DNA of 64,000 bases from Epiperipatus broadwayi (lineage: Eukaryota > Onychophora > Udeonychophora > Euonychophora > Peripatidae). Every line of letters begins with the position of its first letter. The stretch's first letter is position 1. Below the pieces are notes generated by a model that saw only the letters and a program-made list of their open reading frames with translations, made no database searches and was not told where the DNA came from. The DNA is taken from contig JAQFVV010006341.1 of NCBI GenBank assembly GCA_028023455.1, positions 1,242,001 through 1,306,000 of the forward strand, given 5' to 3'. Below, piece by piece: positions 1 through 11,300 of the stretch. The translations under genes were made by a program, and so were the position numbers.

Positions 1-245
1 TTAGTAGAATTTGAAAATTATAATCGATTATTTGTTAGTCTGCTCTCAGAACAGTTTATATTTGCCTGTTTAATGAGTTTTATTTAAACTTTTTTGAATT
101 AATAATTTCAGTCTCTTAAATCAATTCCAATCTTTAGTGTTTGTGTAGTCATATTAAATCATAGATACAGGTGGGTATCGGCCTTTATTGTATAAGGTTG
201 CCTTGACAACAGATTGAGATTGTTGATTTAAATGTTTTTTGATAA
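1..245. repeat. Family F dispersed repeat, partial copy at the window edge
   Basis: This segment resembles the repeat at 59180-59385. Shared blocks in the same order are a 'gttagtctgc' block, a 'gaggtttatttaaac'-like block and a terminal 'ggttgccttgaca' block near 198. The same terminal block recurs near 5088 and, reversed, near 32220. It is cut by the left edge of the window, so its true start is unknown. No coding potential is visible. Confidence 0.5.
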
Positions 246-518
246 TTTTGATAATTTTTTGTTTTAAATGTTTTTCAAGTATTTATATCTATATACACAT
301 CATACAATTCCACTTACATTTTGACTCAGTCCTGAGATCGTTTTCAAAGCTTGTTCCTAATTCATTCAAATTTATTTATAAATTTTACAATGTACAAAAA
401 TTTATAAAATATAAATATTTAATAATATTAAATTACCCATTTATTTTCAAATGTGCTAACATTTACAATTTCGTTTTACAAAAATGATGTTTCCAGTGAG
501 CTAATAATTATAACATAA

Positions 519-626
519 AATTGTTAGCAGAGAGGTCAGCGCATCCACCTTGCAAGCAGCAGTTGGTTGCAGACGGTTGTTGCAGGTTCGCCTCCCGGCT
601 GATGCTATGACATATGAAAAAAAAAA
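519..626 (+). mobile_element. tRNA-derived SINE (plus strand)
   Basis: The head looks like a tRNA. A box A-like block (tagcagagagg, 525-535) and a box B-like block (ggttcgcctcc, 585-595) each differ from the pol III consensus by about one base. A short tail ends in an A-rich stretch at 616-626. Closely similar units occur reversed at 32285-32388 and 61002-61104. The shared tail after the box B stem (gatgctatgacat) marks a SINE family rather than a working tRNA gene. Confidence 0.75.
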
Positions 627-762
627 TTCACTTTCATAAATTTATATTTTCAAAACTCTACACAAAAAGGATTGCATACGAATTAACTTTCATTTTAAAA
701 TCGCTCTCTCTGTGAGTGCATATAACTATTATTTGTGATAAATGAACAAATTTATTTTGCTG

Positions 763-943
763 TATTTTTATACTGGACTATTTCCGTCATCTAATGTGAC
801 TATTGAATGTCTCTAGAAAATTTTAACTCATATTAAATGATGTAAAAATGTGTTTGGAATATTTAAAATAAAAGTTAAAATTTTCTAGAGACATTCAATA
901 ATCATATTAGATGACAAAATAGTCCAGTACAAAAATACAACTA
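763..943. mobile_element. Foldback/MITE, family I copy 1
   Basis: Two arms of about 65-70 bp (763-832 and 878-943) are inverted copies. Each contains 'tggactattt', 'catctaat' and 'tattgaatgtctctagaaaa' on one strand. A second diverged member with the same arm sequence lies at 42172-42495 around a longer interior. No ORF is present. A non-autonomous DNA transposon is the likely nature; the superfamily is not determined. Confidence 0.7.
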
Positions 944-1020
944 GAACATCATCATCACAAACCTTTAGAAAAACAAATTGCTTGTTTCTTGGAAAATTAT
1001 AAGATGCTCAAGCACAAGAA

Positions 1021-1375
1021 TGACGATTGAAACATGATCCCTGGTATTTTAGCTTCAATGCATTTTACCATACAGGACGGTACATATCAAAAACATATAT
1101 AACACACATATAGGTGTTCATACATCGTTTACAAACACTGATCTAAGAACGTAGCAATATATATAAAGTTTGTTTTAATGTTAATTTCTAATTTAGAATG
1201 ACGATTGAAATATGAACCCTGAAATTTTAGCTTCGATGCATTTTACCATACATGGCGATACATATCAAAAACATATATAACACACACATAGGTGTTCATA
1301 CATCGGTTACAAACACTGATCTAAAAACGTAGCAATATATATAAAGTTTGTTTTAATATTAACTTCTAATTTTTT
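1021..1375. repeat. Tandem duplication, 178-bp unit, two copies
   Basis: Copy 1 starts at 1021 (tgacgattgaaacatg) and copy 2 at 1199 (tgacgattgaaatatg). They remain alignable to about 1375 with scattered substitutions and few gaps, so the duplication is fairly recent. No gene is visible in either copy. Confidence 0.85.
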
Positions 1376-2152
1376 AATTAATGTAATACATATATTTTGA
1401 ATTGCTGACAACTCTTTTCGTGGAATTGGAAAAGACGGAGACAATAGCTAGTATCTGTGATTTTGTTCTAAGCAATGTAGTTTGCCTTTTGCTTAAGTCA
1501 CATTTCCCCCTTGCCCTCGTAAGTGCTTGGTTTAAACTCATAAAATAAGTTAAAGCATTTGTACTCAAGAGATAACAGGAAATGTGACCTTGTTCAAAGT
1601 TTGAATTACGTAATACTAATAAAGGAGTTATTATATCAAATAATAGAATGATTTGTCAATCTGAATGTCATGCGCTGTTTAACTTCCGGAAATGACCGAT
1701 TGAATTTTAGTTTAGAAATCTTCAATTCTAGAATCTTAAACTTTACGGAGACAATACGTGTGAGAACATGTATTTTCAGAAATTATAAAAAAACTACGAA
1801 AACAATTGTTTTTTTTGTCTTCAATCAAAATTCAATTAATATTTATAATCTTTTAAATATAACATTTACAAAAGAATAAAAATGTATCATAAAAGAACTT
1901 TATCTTATGTTTTAATATGATATTTTTTTTTTAAACTATATAATTGTTTTTTCTTATGATTTCAATTTCTGTTATTTTCAATCTGATAACAATTTGAATT
2001 TACTTTCTTTAGTTTATTGCAAAAATGTACGTAAAAAAAAATATTAATGTAAAAAATTATACAATAAACAAAAGACTAAAGAAAAACTATCAACTTTCAC
2101 TGCTCTTAAAAGATTGAGTACTTCTGCCTTTTTTAATATACATACGTAGATT
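1376..2152. other. AT-rich stretch, no gene recognised
   Basis: Short chance ORFs occur here on both strands, but none shows a domain, splice context or codon bias. The 1900-2050 part is nearly pure A/T. Confidence 0.5.
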
Positions 2153-2990
2153 TATATAAGGGACTCGAACTCAGACTTTCACACGACCCTCAACTCTCCA
2201 TGCCAACTCATATTGCTGACCCACCTGATCACACACATGTTGAAAATATAAATAATCACCAATATACATATTTCGTGCTAACCTAGCACTCATCAGTTTG
2301 TCCAGATTACCATCTCCACACATATATACAATCAGTGCTCAGATTTAAATTAAGATAGCCAATCTACATACTTTAATGGACAGGTTTCAAACTATTCCAA
2401 CCCACAACTCTTCAGCCACTCATTTCATTGAAAATCGGTGATGAAATGTTCAAAGTCCCCGTAAGTGCCAAGGTTGTCATCTTACCCATGTTGAAACTAG
2501 TCATTCTGGCCCCTTATGTACTGGAGAATAATCAATTTTACATACATATGTGAGGGATGGTGAGACCTTTAACACACTGTTTCAATATGTAACTTAATAC
2601 ACTGTACAGGCTTACACCCACCTACACATATAATGTAATATATAAGGGACTCAAACTCAGGCTTTCACATGACCCTCAACTCTCCATGCCATGTCATATT
2701 GCTGACCCATCTGATCACACACATGTTGAAGATAAATAATTAGCCATTTTGGTATTTTGTGCTAACCCAGCACTCATCAGTCAGACCAGATTATTATCTC
2801 CACACATATATATACAATCAGTGCTCAGCTTTATATTAAGATTACCAATCTATCTACTTTAATGGAAAGACTTCAAACTACTCCAATGCACAACTCTTCA
2901 GCTATCTATTTTCATTGAAAATCCGATGGATGAAATGTTCAAATCCTCTGTAAGTGCCAAGGTTGTCATTCTGCCCATGTTGACATAAGT
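2153..2990 (+). repeat. Family A repeat, tandem pair (unit 486 bp)
   Basis: Two consecutive units begin with 'tatataagggactc' at 2153 and 2639, a period of 486 bp. The second is shorter and stops near 2990 after 'gcccatgttgaca'. Each unit opens with a pol III box B-like inverted block (complement gagttcaaatccc in other copies) and continues through 'atcaccaatatac' and 'actttaatgga'. Other copies are at 20545-21850, 37590-38085, 42893-43216, 48520-49015, 54880-55243 and 55690-56165. The tandem arrangement is one of several in the window. Confidence 0.8.
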
Positions 2991-3551
2991 AGTTTTAATT
3001 ATTTTAATTCTTTACTTGAGACAATATTGTATATGATAAATCAATAGTAGCTATTTAGCACTAAAGTGTAGTATTCAGTGATTATTAGATGATAATCCAT
3101 TTAAATAAATCCTCATGTCTAGATCAGTTTCTGACTTTGAATCATGCGACCTTTTGCTGATTTCAAATGCCAGAAACAATCTATAGTCAGTAAATGATAT
3201 ATTTTTATTTAAAAAATGGACTTAGAACAATTGTTTCACATAGTCAGCCCACATTCAACTCTAACATCCAGTACTGAATGAGAAGAGATTGTGCTGTGTT
3301 AATTTTAATGGGAGAATACAACAATAACAGTGTGTACAAATTCTCACCAATCAGAATAGAGCAACTCTCTTTACATTTCCTCTCAAAGGCTATATTAGAG
3401 CAATTTTAACCACTGAGTAGTTATTTGCAGGCTAGTGCTGTTTAAAGTTGTTTATTTAAATGGAAACAACTTAAATGGAGGCATTTATAAACTAGCAACA
3501 ACATTGTAATTAATTTATTAATAATATTACATTTATATTTAACATAACATT
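2991..3551. other. AT-rich stretch, no gene recognised
   Basis: Nothing coding or structural is recognised between the family A pair and the next hairpin. Confidence 0.45.
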
Positions 3552-3690
3552 AATAAATAGAGGAAATTGAACTTAGGATGTTCAGTCTATGTTTTATTTA
3601 CATGTGTTTGGTCATGTGTATTGGTTATTTGAGATGTGATGAAGAATGAACATATACTGAAAATCCTAAGTTCAAATCCCTCTATTTATT
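3552..3690. repeat. Inverted repeat with box B-like ends
   Basis: Arms at 3552-3585 and about 3655-3690 are inverted copies (aataaatagagg... against ...cctctatttatt). Each contains 'aagttcaaatccct' or its complement, like the ends of family A. It is probably a short foldback related to family A. Confidence 0.6.
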
Positions 3691-3830
3691 ATAGTAAACA
3701 TACAGTATATTCAAGATGGATATAATACATCTTGATGTACAAAAGAGCTAAAACTGATTCAACTAAAAAAATTACAACCATAACACAGAATATGAACACC
3801 GTTTTGATCCTACCATTATTAAAATAATAT

Positions 3831-3990
3831 GCAAAGAGAAAACAATAGAAAATATAAGAACAAAGAAACTTGCTTTATTGCACAAAATGAATATATAATA
3901 AACAAAAGAGCAAAGAGAAAACAATAGAAAATATAAGAACAAAGAAACTTGCTTTATTGCACAAAATGAATAAATAATAAACAAAAGAGC
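3831..3990. repeat. Tandem duplication, 79-bp unit, two copies
   Basis: Units 3831-3909 and 3910-3988 both start 'gcaaagagaaaacaatag' and are almost identical. An apparent 70-residue ORF on the minus strand here only reflects this duplication. Confidence 0.9.
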
Positions 3991-4134
3991 AAATAATATT
4001 CAAATTGAAAAAAAAATTGTTTCATAGATTCTTAGTAGAATAATTATCATTATGATGTCATGCCTCGAAAATAAAATTGGTAATTAATCTCTGTTGTAGT
4101 ATATATACATTATAGTAAAATGTACTTAAATAAT

Positions 4135-4320
4135 AAATAAATGGATAGATGGTTGGAAGAAAAAAGTCAAATATATATAAACAGATAATAGGCAGATTTA
4201 GATAATAGATAAATGGATAAATGGATGGTAAAAAAAGTCAAATGTATTAACAGATAGACAGGTAGTTATATGCATGTACAAAAATGTAAATAGATAGATG
4301 CATAGTTAGATAAAGTATTG
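4135..4320. repeat. Degenerate GATA/GGAT-type tetranucleotide tract
   Basis: Repeated 'gataga', 'atggataaatgg' and 'aaaaaagtcaaat' blocks point to an old interrupted microsatellite. Confidence 0.55.
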
Positions 4321-5087
4321 TGCGTTTCATTGTATTTTTTTAATCACTGTTTCTTATTTAACTTTAATAATGTAGAAAAATTATTAAAATGTATATCATT
4401 AAAAGTGAGATAATGCAATTGATGGCAACTTGATCATTGATGATAGTCAATTGTAATTGATTGATTGATCGTAGTACTCTGGTCCGTGTGTAACTCAACC
4501 AAACATTTAGTTAGAAAACTTAACACATTTTAAATTTTAACCACCATGTGTGTGTAAATATTAAATACATCTTGCATTATCAATATTAACCCTTTGTTTT
4601 ATAGCTACATGTATCATAACTAAAATTATATTCAGATTATTACATGGACAACAATTCCATTGCATTTGAATGCTTACAGCTATATGTGTCTAAAAATCTT
4701 TACAATAATTTAAATTTATATATCATTTAAAATAATTCTTGCAAGAGAGACTGGTTGCATGTGAAATTCAGACTTATTTTTCTAAATGTTCATATCACAA
4801 TGTGCCTATGTCTGATTTACAACTCCTGTATCACTTAGAGTAAAAGATAAAAATGTTTCATTTTTGGCTTAATGTGATTTCAAAAAATATTATTTTTATT
4901 AGTAGATAGCATTTTATCAGATTGCACGGACAATTTTAAATGGTTGTTGCCTTATTGCCTTGTTACATTATAGTTGAATATTGATATAGATTATTCCAAG
5001 GAAAATTTTCTGTTACATTTCAATGCTTACATGTGTAGGTCAATAAAATCTTTAATATATATATATATATGTGTGTGTTGCTAAAAT
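4321..5087. other. AT-rich stretch with weak internal repetition
   Basis: The 4605-4700 and 4905-5045 parts loosely resemble each other (pyrimidine-poor text with 'ttgcatttgaatgcttaca'-like blocks). No gene is recognised. Confidence 0.4.
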
Positions 5088-5165
5088 AGGTTGCTTTGAT
5101 AACAGTTTTGAATTGTTGATTGTTATTGATATTGGAATTGTCTACATATCAACTGGCTTTTAATG
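5088..5165 (+). repeat. Family F terminal block
   Basis: The block 'ggttgctttgataacag' followed by 'attgttgattgttattgat' recurs reversed at 23778-23830 and 32165-32252, and partly at 198-235. It is the conserved end of a dispersed repeat. Confidence 0.55.
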
Positions 5166-5638
5166 ATATATACTTTTGTATACCAAACAAATGTATTACA
5201 ATGGGATTCTGGTCATATGCTAGCTTTTATATAATGGAAATGTCTAAATAGACTTCAAAATGCTATGTCCAAATATATTTATGTAATGAGCAGAACATCA
5301 TAATAATTAAGTTATTAACTAAGGTGTACATATCATACAGTCATATTTGTACATTTACACAACAAAATTTACAGTTCAGAAAAATTACACCAAAGCTGAT
5401 CCAGATGAGGGGTTGAGACTTCAAATCTGACAATACTTCAACTCATTTACCAGTGTTCTGTGATTTAATACCCTATGGATGACATTTATGAGGTTACACT
5501 TGATCTCAATTTAATTTGCAAGCTATCTGAGAAAAGAGTGAAACATGAGACTCGGTGAAATGATTAATAATTTAATAATAATAAATACTAGAGACCTTTC
5601 AACACTTATGTATTTCTAAGATAATGCATATATATATA

Positions 5639-5972
5639 ATAACTTTTTGGGCTATACCATGTATTGTTTTCCATTGAACACCGATATTTCGACGGAATAG
5701 CAACCGCCATTATCAAGGTTAACTTTTGAAAGAAAAACCGTTAGATCTTAACAAATAACATGACTGTGTGTGAGATGAGAAATAAGATTCAAGTTCAGCA
5801 TTCACAATATAAGGCTTATCAAAATCTCCTTTCTCATCTCGCACACAGTCATGTTATTTGTTAAGATCTAACGGTTTTTCTTTCAAAAGTTAACCTTGAT
5901 AATGGCGGTTGCTATTCCATCGAAATATCGGTGTTCAATGAAAAACAATACACGGTATAGCCCAAAAAGTTA
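5639..5972. mobile_element. Near-perfect palindrome (foldback element), family H copy 1
   Basis: Arms 5639-5783 and 5829-5972 are inverted copies of about 145 bp that differ, by eye, at about four positions. The spacer is about 45 bp. The arms carry 'gaacaccgatatttcg' and 'aaccgttagatcttaac'. The outer portion resembles the outer arms of the 48240-49370 palindrome. There is no coding content; an apparent ORF at 5896-6123 lies in one arm. Confidence 0.85.
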
Positions 5973-7056
5973 TAATTTACCTACATCATATAACCATGAA
6001 AACATTAAGTATAACATATATATATATATATATATAGTAACCCTCCCCCAACATCTCTTCTACCTTTCTTATCAACAAATACCCGGGGGTGCCAATTCTA
6101 TTGATCATAGAATAAACTACTAGTCTGATCTTGCTTTAAAATTATTAATGAGACTCTTAAAATGCTGTCCTACCATAGCTTAGCTCAGTTGGAGATTACA
6201 GAGATCTATAAGGTGTAAAATGTATACTAGATATGGGAGGAAACATTATGATTAATAGGAACAATACATCTATTAAGTTTTAAAATAAAAAACTAATTGA
6301 AATTGGTAGAGTTCTACCATTTAAATTTACAAGTTATAGTTTAACCTCATCTTCTCCCATCATCCACATGCATTGAACAACCTCTACTGAGTGATAAAAT
6401 TAAATTAATAAAATAAAGATGTAATGCTTATTAACTATACTGTATGGTAAGTTAGAATTAAATACAATATAAAATATAACACTATTTAACTTTTAATTGT
6501 ATAGTAATTTAAACTAAGTAACTGAATTAATGTGTAATTTAAAATATATCTCAGGGAACTAATTTATTGTATGGCTTAATTTTAAATCGATACTCTACAA
6601 CAACTACTAATTACTATCATAAAAGTAATGATATAATTTTAAGCATTATTCTAATATAATAATAATAGTTAGATAATGAAATAAATAGGGTGCATTTTGA
6701 TTTCAATTCATCATCTAAATAATAACTGAGTAATAAATTTTTCAGAGAATCATTAAATAATCAAACATTTCATATAGTGTTTGGATCAAGAAAAGCAACA
6801 TCATCTGATCTGGATATGTTCATCATTCAATTATGGAATAGTGCAATCATATCATATTGAATATGTGAGTGTGTGTGTGCATGCGTGGTAATATATGCCA
6901 TGACTGCATATCAGAGAAGAATTTTGGACAAAGCTTTAAATAAATATAACATTTATTACAAAATAATTAAATAAACATTTGGTTTTCTAGTTTAAATGTA
7001 TACATGTTTTGGAATAATTCCAACATCAATGATTAAATAGTCTACAGGAAAATAAA
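5973..7056. other. AT-rich stretch, no gene recognised
   Basis: It holds a short (TA)n tract near 6018-6037 and otherwise unstructured A/T-rich sequence. Confidence 0.45.
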
Positions 7057-7540
7057 TAACATAAAAATAAACTTTCTGTATTTTATTTTAACATATGCCA
7101 GCTATTAGTCCATTTTGATAAACTTATGAAAAGACCATCATAATGCTAGCACTAAAATAATAAACATGAAACTAAACTCCTTGGTATTTTACTTATAAAA
7201 CATACTCAAGCTATCAGTCAATTCTGATAAGCCTATGACACATAAACATTATAATACTACACTAAGGTAACTAAGTATGAAATTAACTTTTTGGTATTTT
7301 ACTTCAAATACACATACATTACCAGTCAATTCTGATATGCTTATGGAAAAGAAAACTATTTAAACATCATGCCAGAATAATTAAACATAAAATTATTTTT
7401 GTATTTTATTACCAATATACTCAATCTATCAATCAATTCTGATATGCTTATGAAAAAGAAAACTCTATTAAACACTGGCACTAAAATTATAAAATGTGAA
7501 ACTAAAGTTCTTGGCATTTTTACTTCAAATGCACATCAAA
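7057..7540. repeat. Diverged minisatellite, unit about 109 bp, 4-5 copies
   Basis: The block 'ttggtattttactt' or close variants recurs at about 7079, 7184, 7294, 7401 and 7514 (spacings 105-113). Each is followed by 'atcagtcaattctgatatgc'-like text and 'cttatgaaaaga'. Copies are clearly diverged, so the array is old. No ORF spans it. Confidence 0.75.
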
Positions 7541-8189
7541 ATAATATGAGAGGGGTTTAAATCTATGAGTAAGAGGTCAAGCTATCCTTCACAAACCAAA
7601 TAAATAATTATATTAATTAGCTATACTTTCTTTTCTTTTGCTTGCTCATTCAAAATGAGGGTGAAACATTATGAGAGTTGATGGTATAAAACCTCAATAA
7701 TTAATATGATATGATTTGAAACAATAATTGAAGAGTTAACTTCCAAATTAATACTATCTTATGCATGTGTCTGAATAATGCTATCTGCTATAAAATAATT
7801 AATATAACTAAATCCAACCGGTTTACTTAAGAAATTGGAATACATTATAATATGAATGATGACAATGGCCAATCAAGCTTTAACACTAATTCTACTTCAG
7901 CTGTTCTGTGAGAAAAATCAATTCTACCTTTATTTTATTTTCTTATCAGCAAACTATCTTACACTTGGCTATGGATAAATGATGGGAAAGCATTCCACAC
8001 AAATACATGAGGGATGAAAAGACTTTCTTAACTCTAATCCTTTAAATAACCAAAATACAGTGACTCCCTAGCCTAATTCTGAGGCTTAAAACAAACTGGT
8101 GTGGACATTGTCTCATCACCAAAAAACAAGAGAAATACACTACTTGGTTTCACATACTATAATTCATAAAAATGCAACTACTTAATCTG

Positions 8190-8335
8190 GAGGATATAAT
8201 CCACTCCTGACAAATATTTCAACAAACTAAGAGAGAGCTCTCTCAATCCCTGACAATACAATATATAATCCACTCATGACAAATATTCAAATAAATTAAG
8301 GGAGAGTTTTCTCAATCCCTGACAATACAATATAT
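8190..8335. repeat. Tandem duplication, 69-bp unit, two copies
   Basis: 'atataatccactcctgac' at 8194 and 'atataatccactcatgac' at 8263 start two matching units. Each ends with 'tccctgacaatacaatat'. Confidence 0.8.
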
Positions 8336-11300
8336 AACATAAACAATTCCTTCTGCATAGCCACTAAATACATTTCAATCTAAGCATAAAAAAAAATTCA
8401 CTCTTAAACAAATCCTTAATCTTTCCACTTCTTTTTGGCACATTTCATCATCCAAAACTGATGGAAATTAAATTATTTCTACTTTCAATTCAACAATTAG
8501 ATAACTGGATCAAATAACAGACATGTATATAAGCATAATAACACATAAATAATTTCAAATCACATTTGATAAGAAATACTGTAATGACATTAATTAATAA
8601 GTTATAAAAGAAATAACAAATAAATCCATCATTTCTGACAAGTATAATATTTTAACTTGGAAATATAATAATTATTATTAAATAAGCAAGACAAAATAAC
8701 TCTTTAGTGTATTTGGCATTAGCCCATAAATTGAAATAGAAAGTCTGGTTTGGGATAAACAACAAATCTTTAAATTTGGAGTAAAATAATTGTTAAGAAA
8801 TAAACTTCATACCTTCTTAAAAATGCAAAGATAAACAACAAATTTTATGTTACTACCCCTTCCCAAAAATGAGATGTTAACTACTAAATAGCAGATGGAT
8901 ATTTCTATTGCTAGCACATACACATAGAAATATAAGTACATAATAAAACTATATTAAAATAACCACTAATTACCCAGGATAATATTTCTCCATATTATAC
9001 TTTTGCGAGACATTCTTGAAGAGAGAAATAATAGTCAAATAAAAAAATCATAAGACAAATAATTAATCTACTTATCTATCAAATGCTAACAAAAATAATA
9101 ATAATCATTAAAGTTTTTTTTTTTCTTAGCTGGAATGAAAAGTTCACGTATAGTCTGTAGATGACACATCTTAGTCATGTATGAAAATGATGATGATCAT
9201 TGGTATAATCATAAATATGGATACACATAACATTGTCCTGCAGAGATAAATAATATTAATTGAATTCAATTGGAGAGCGTTTCAAAGTTTTTTTTTTTTT
9301 TTTTTAGTGACAGCTAATGAAACCACTGGCAATATCACATATAAAAATCTTCATTATGGCAATAAATATCTAATACTGCATAAGTTGAACAAAAATTTAT
9401 TATTTCATTCATTAGACTTGTTTAAGCATTTGTTCTAAAATTTCAAAAAGTCATTCACAAGGCAAACAACTACTCAGTTCATAAAATCCATTTAAATTCA
9501 CGTAAGTTTATTGATAACATACTTTAATATAAAAAAATCAAATACAAACAAAGAGAACAATAAAATAAAAAGAATTCATATCCAATTTCATGCTCTTCTA
9601 TCCATTCATTTATCAGCACATTTAGAGATAAGTTAATAATTCATTAATTATATGTCACATATTTAGTTTCCTATTTCCAGATACAAATGGTTAGGATATA
9701 TTTTTGTCAATAATAATAATAAAACAGGTTAGAATAAGTTATTCACACACATCTTTCCATTTAATTTTTATTCCTTTATAGCTAGCAAAAATTATCAACA
9801 AAGAGTTTGAAATGTTTTATGAAAAAGTTCAACATAAATCTTCCAGAATAATAACAAAATTCAAACATTCCAGTTATTTCTTTAGTGTTAGAGATTAAAT
9901 CTAAGTAAATCAAACTTACAATATAGACACACATTTCACTTGCTTTTTTAACATTAGAGATAAAGTTTAGATAAAGTAGATTTGACATATAAGCATGCAT
10001 TTCAATTATTTTTTATTAGAACTTAAAGTTAGGCAAGACAAACTTATAATATAGGCACACATACATATCTCAAATGATGATTTTAAATTTAGATTAGTCA
10101 ATTATAAGTAGGGAGATATACCTTATTCTTTTGTTGTTTTATGTCTGCATATTACTTTTTTATTCTCCTCAGTAGAATTTCTGAGCTGTTTTCATCCAAA
10201 AAATTAATAGTAGTTTTTACTTTTAAGCTTGGACTATGGAAGAACTAACTTGTAGAAACAAAATTGTACTAATAAAAATTTTTTTTGGGGAGAAATTTTT
10301 TTAAATAATAATTTTTTTTTTTCTTTATATCTGACTATTACCCAAACATCTGTTCTCCCACTAATCCAAGGTCATTTAAAAGTTCAAAACTCTAGAAACA
10401 AAGGTTACTCTGCCCATTGTACTGGCTTAATTAGTTCCAAAACATGCAAAAATCTTTCTCTTTTGAAAAAGAAAGAAAAATTATTTTGTCTTTAAAAAAA
10501 ATAACTAAATTGAATCAAGAATAAAATATTTCATATTTCTAAAGTAACAAAATAAAAAAAAATATTTGATAGAGTATTTCTCTGTTTGATAATCCACTGG
10601 TCCAGTAATCACTTAATTTATTTAAATCATGTTTAAGCTGGTTATTCAAGCTATGGATTAGGAAATCACATATTTTGCTATGAAACATGATATTTGGTGG
10701 TTTAATGAAGTATATAAATGGAAAATGAAGTTGAAAGATGGCACAAGCATACATGCACATCCATAAATGATGTACTAGAGGCACTAAACAAATCTGACTG
10801 AAATGAAAGTTTCTATGACTATGAACCAAATATACTGCACTATTTACACTATGGACTGAAATATTGAAAGCAAATAAACCAGGAAATTACCAAAACAAAT
10901 ATCAATATGGTTCTGCAGACAAATAAACAAACTTGGATCAATTTAAACTAAATTGACAATTTCTGTGACCAGCCACCCCTCTTTCTATCATTAAATACTC
11001 ACTAAAGAAAAATATTAAATATCTCAAAACTTTCAAATTATATCTGTATGTGCTTTTAAACATAGTTTTACATTGTTGATAAAAAAATTTAAAATTTCAG
11101 GTTATTTCATTTTTTTTAGTAAGATGCAATCAGCTGTTACTGATAAAATCCTATATAATTATAATTAATATTTCTGGTGCCTATACAGAAGGTTACAATA
11201 TATATATATTGTACCGGATTTGATAAATGCTGTTTTCATACTGGCCTCTTAGACAGAGAGGAACATACTCTGAGAGTATGTATGTCCAAACAATAGCTAT

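Noticed and set aside
519-600. A genuine tRNA gene
   Set aside because: Boxes A and B are present, but no good cloverleaf was seen, and the same unit with tail recurs at three sites as a SINE.
3772-3984. 70-codon ORF with an internal protein repeat
   Set aside because: The repeat is the 79-bp DNA duplication; the two halves read in different frames and show no domain.
5896-6123. 75-codon ORF
   Set aside because: It starts in a palindrome arm and runs through a (TA)n tract.
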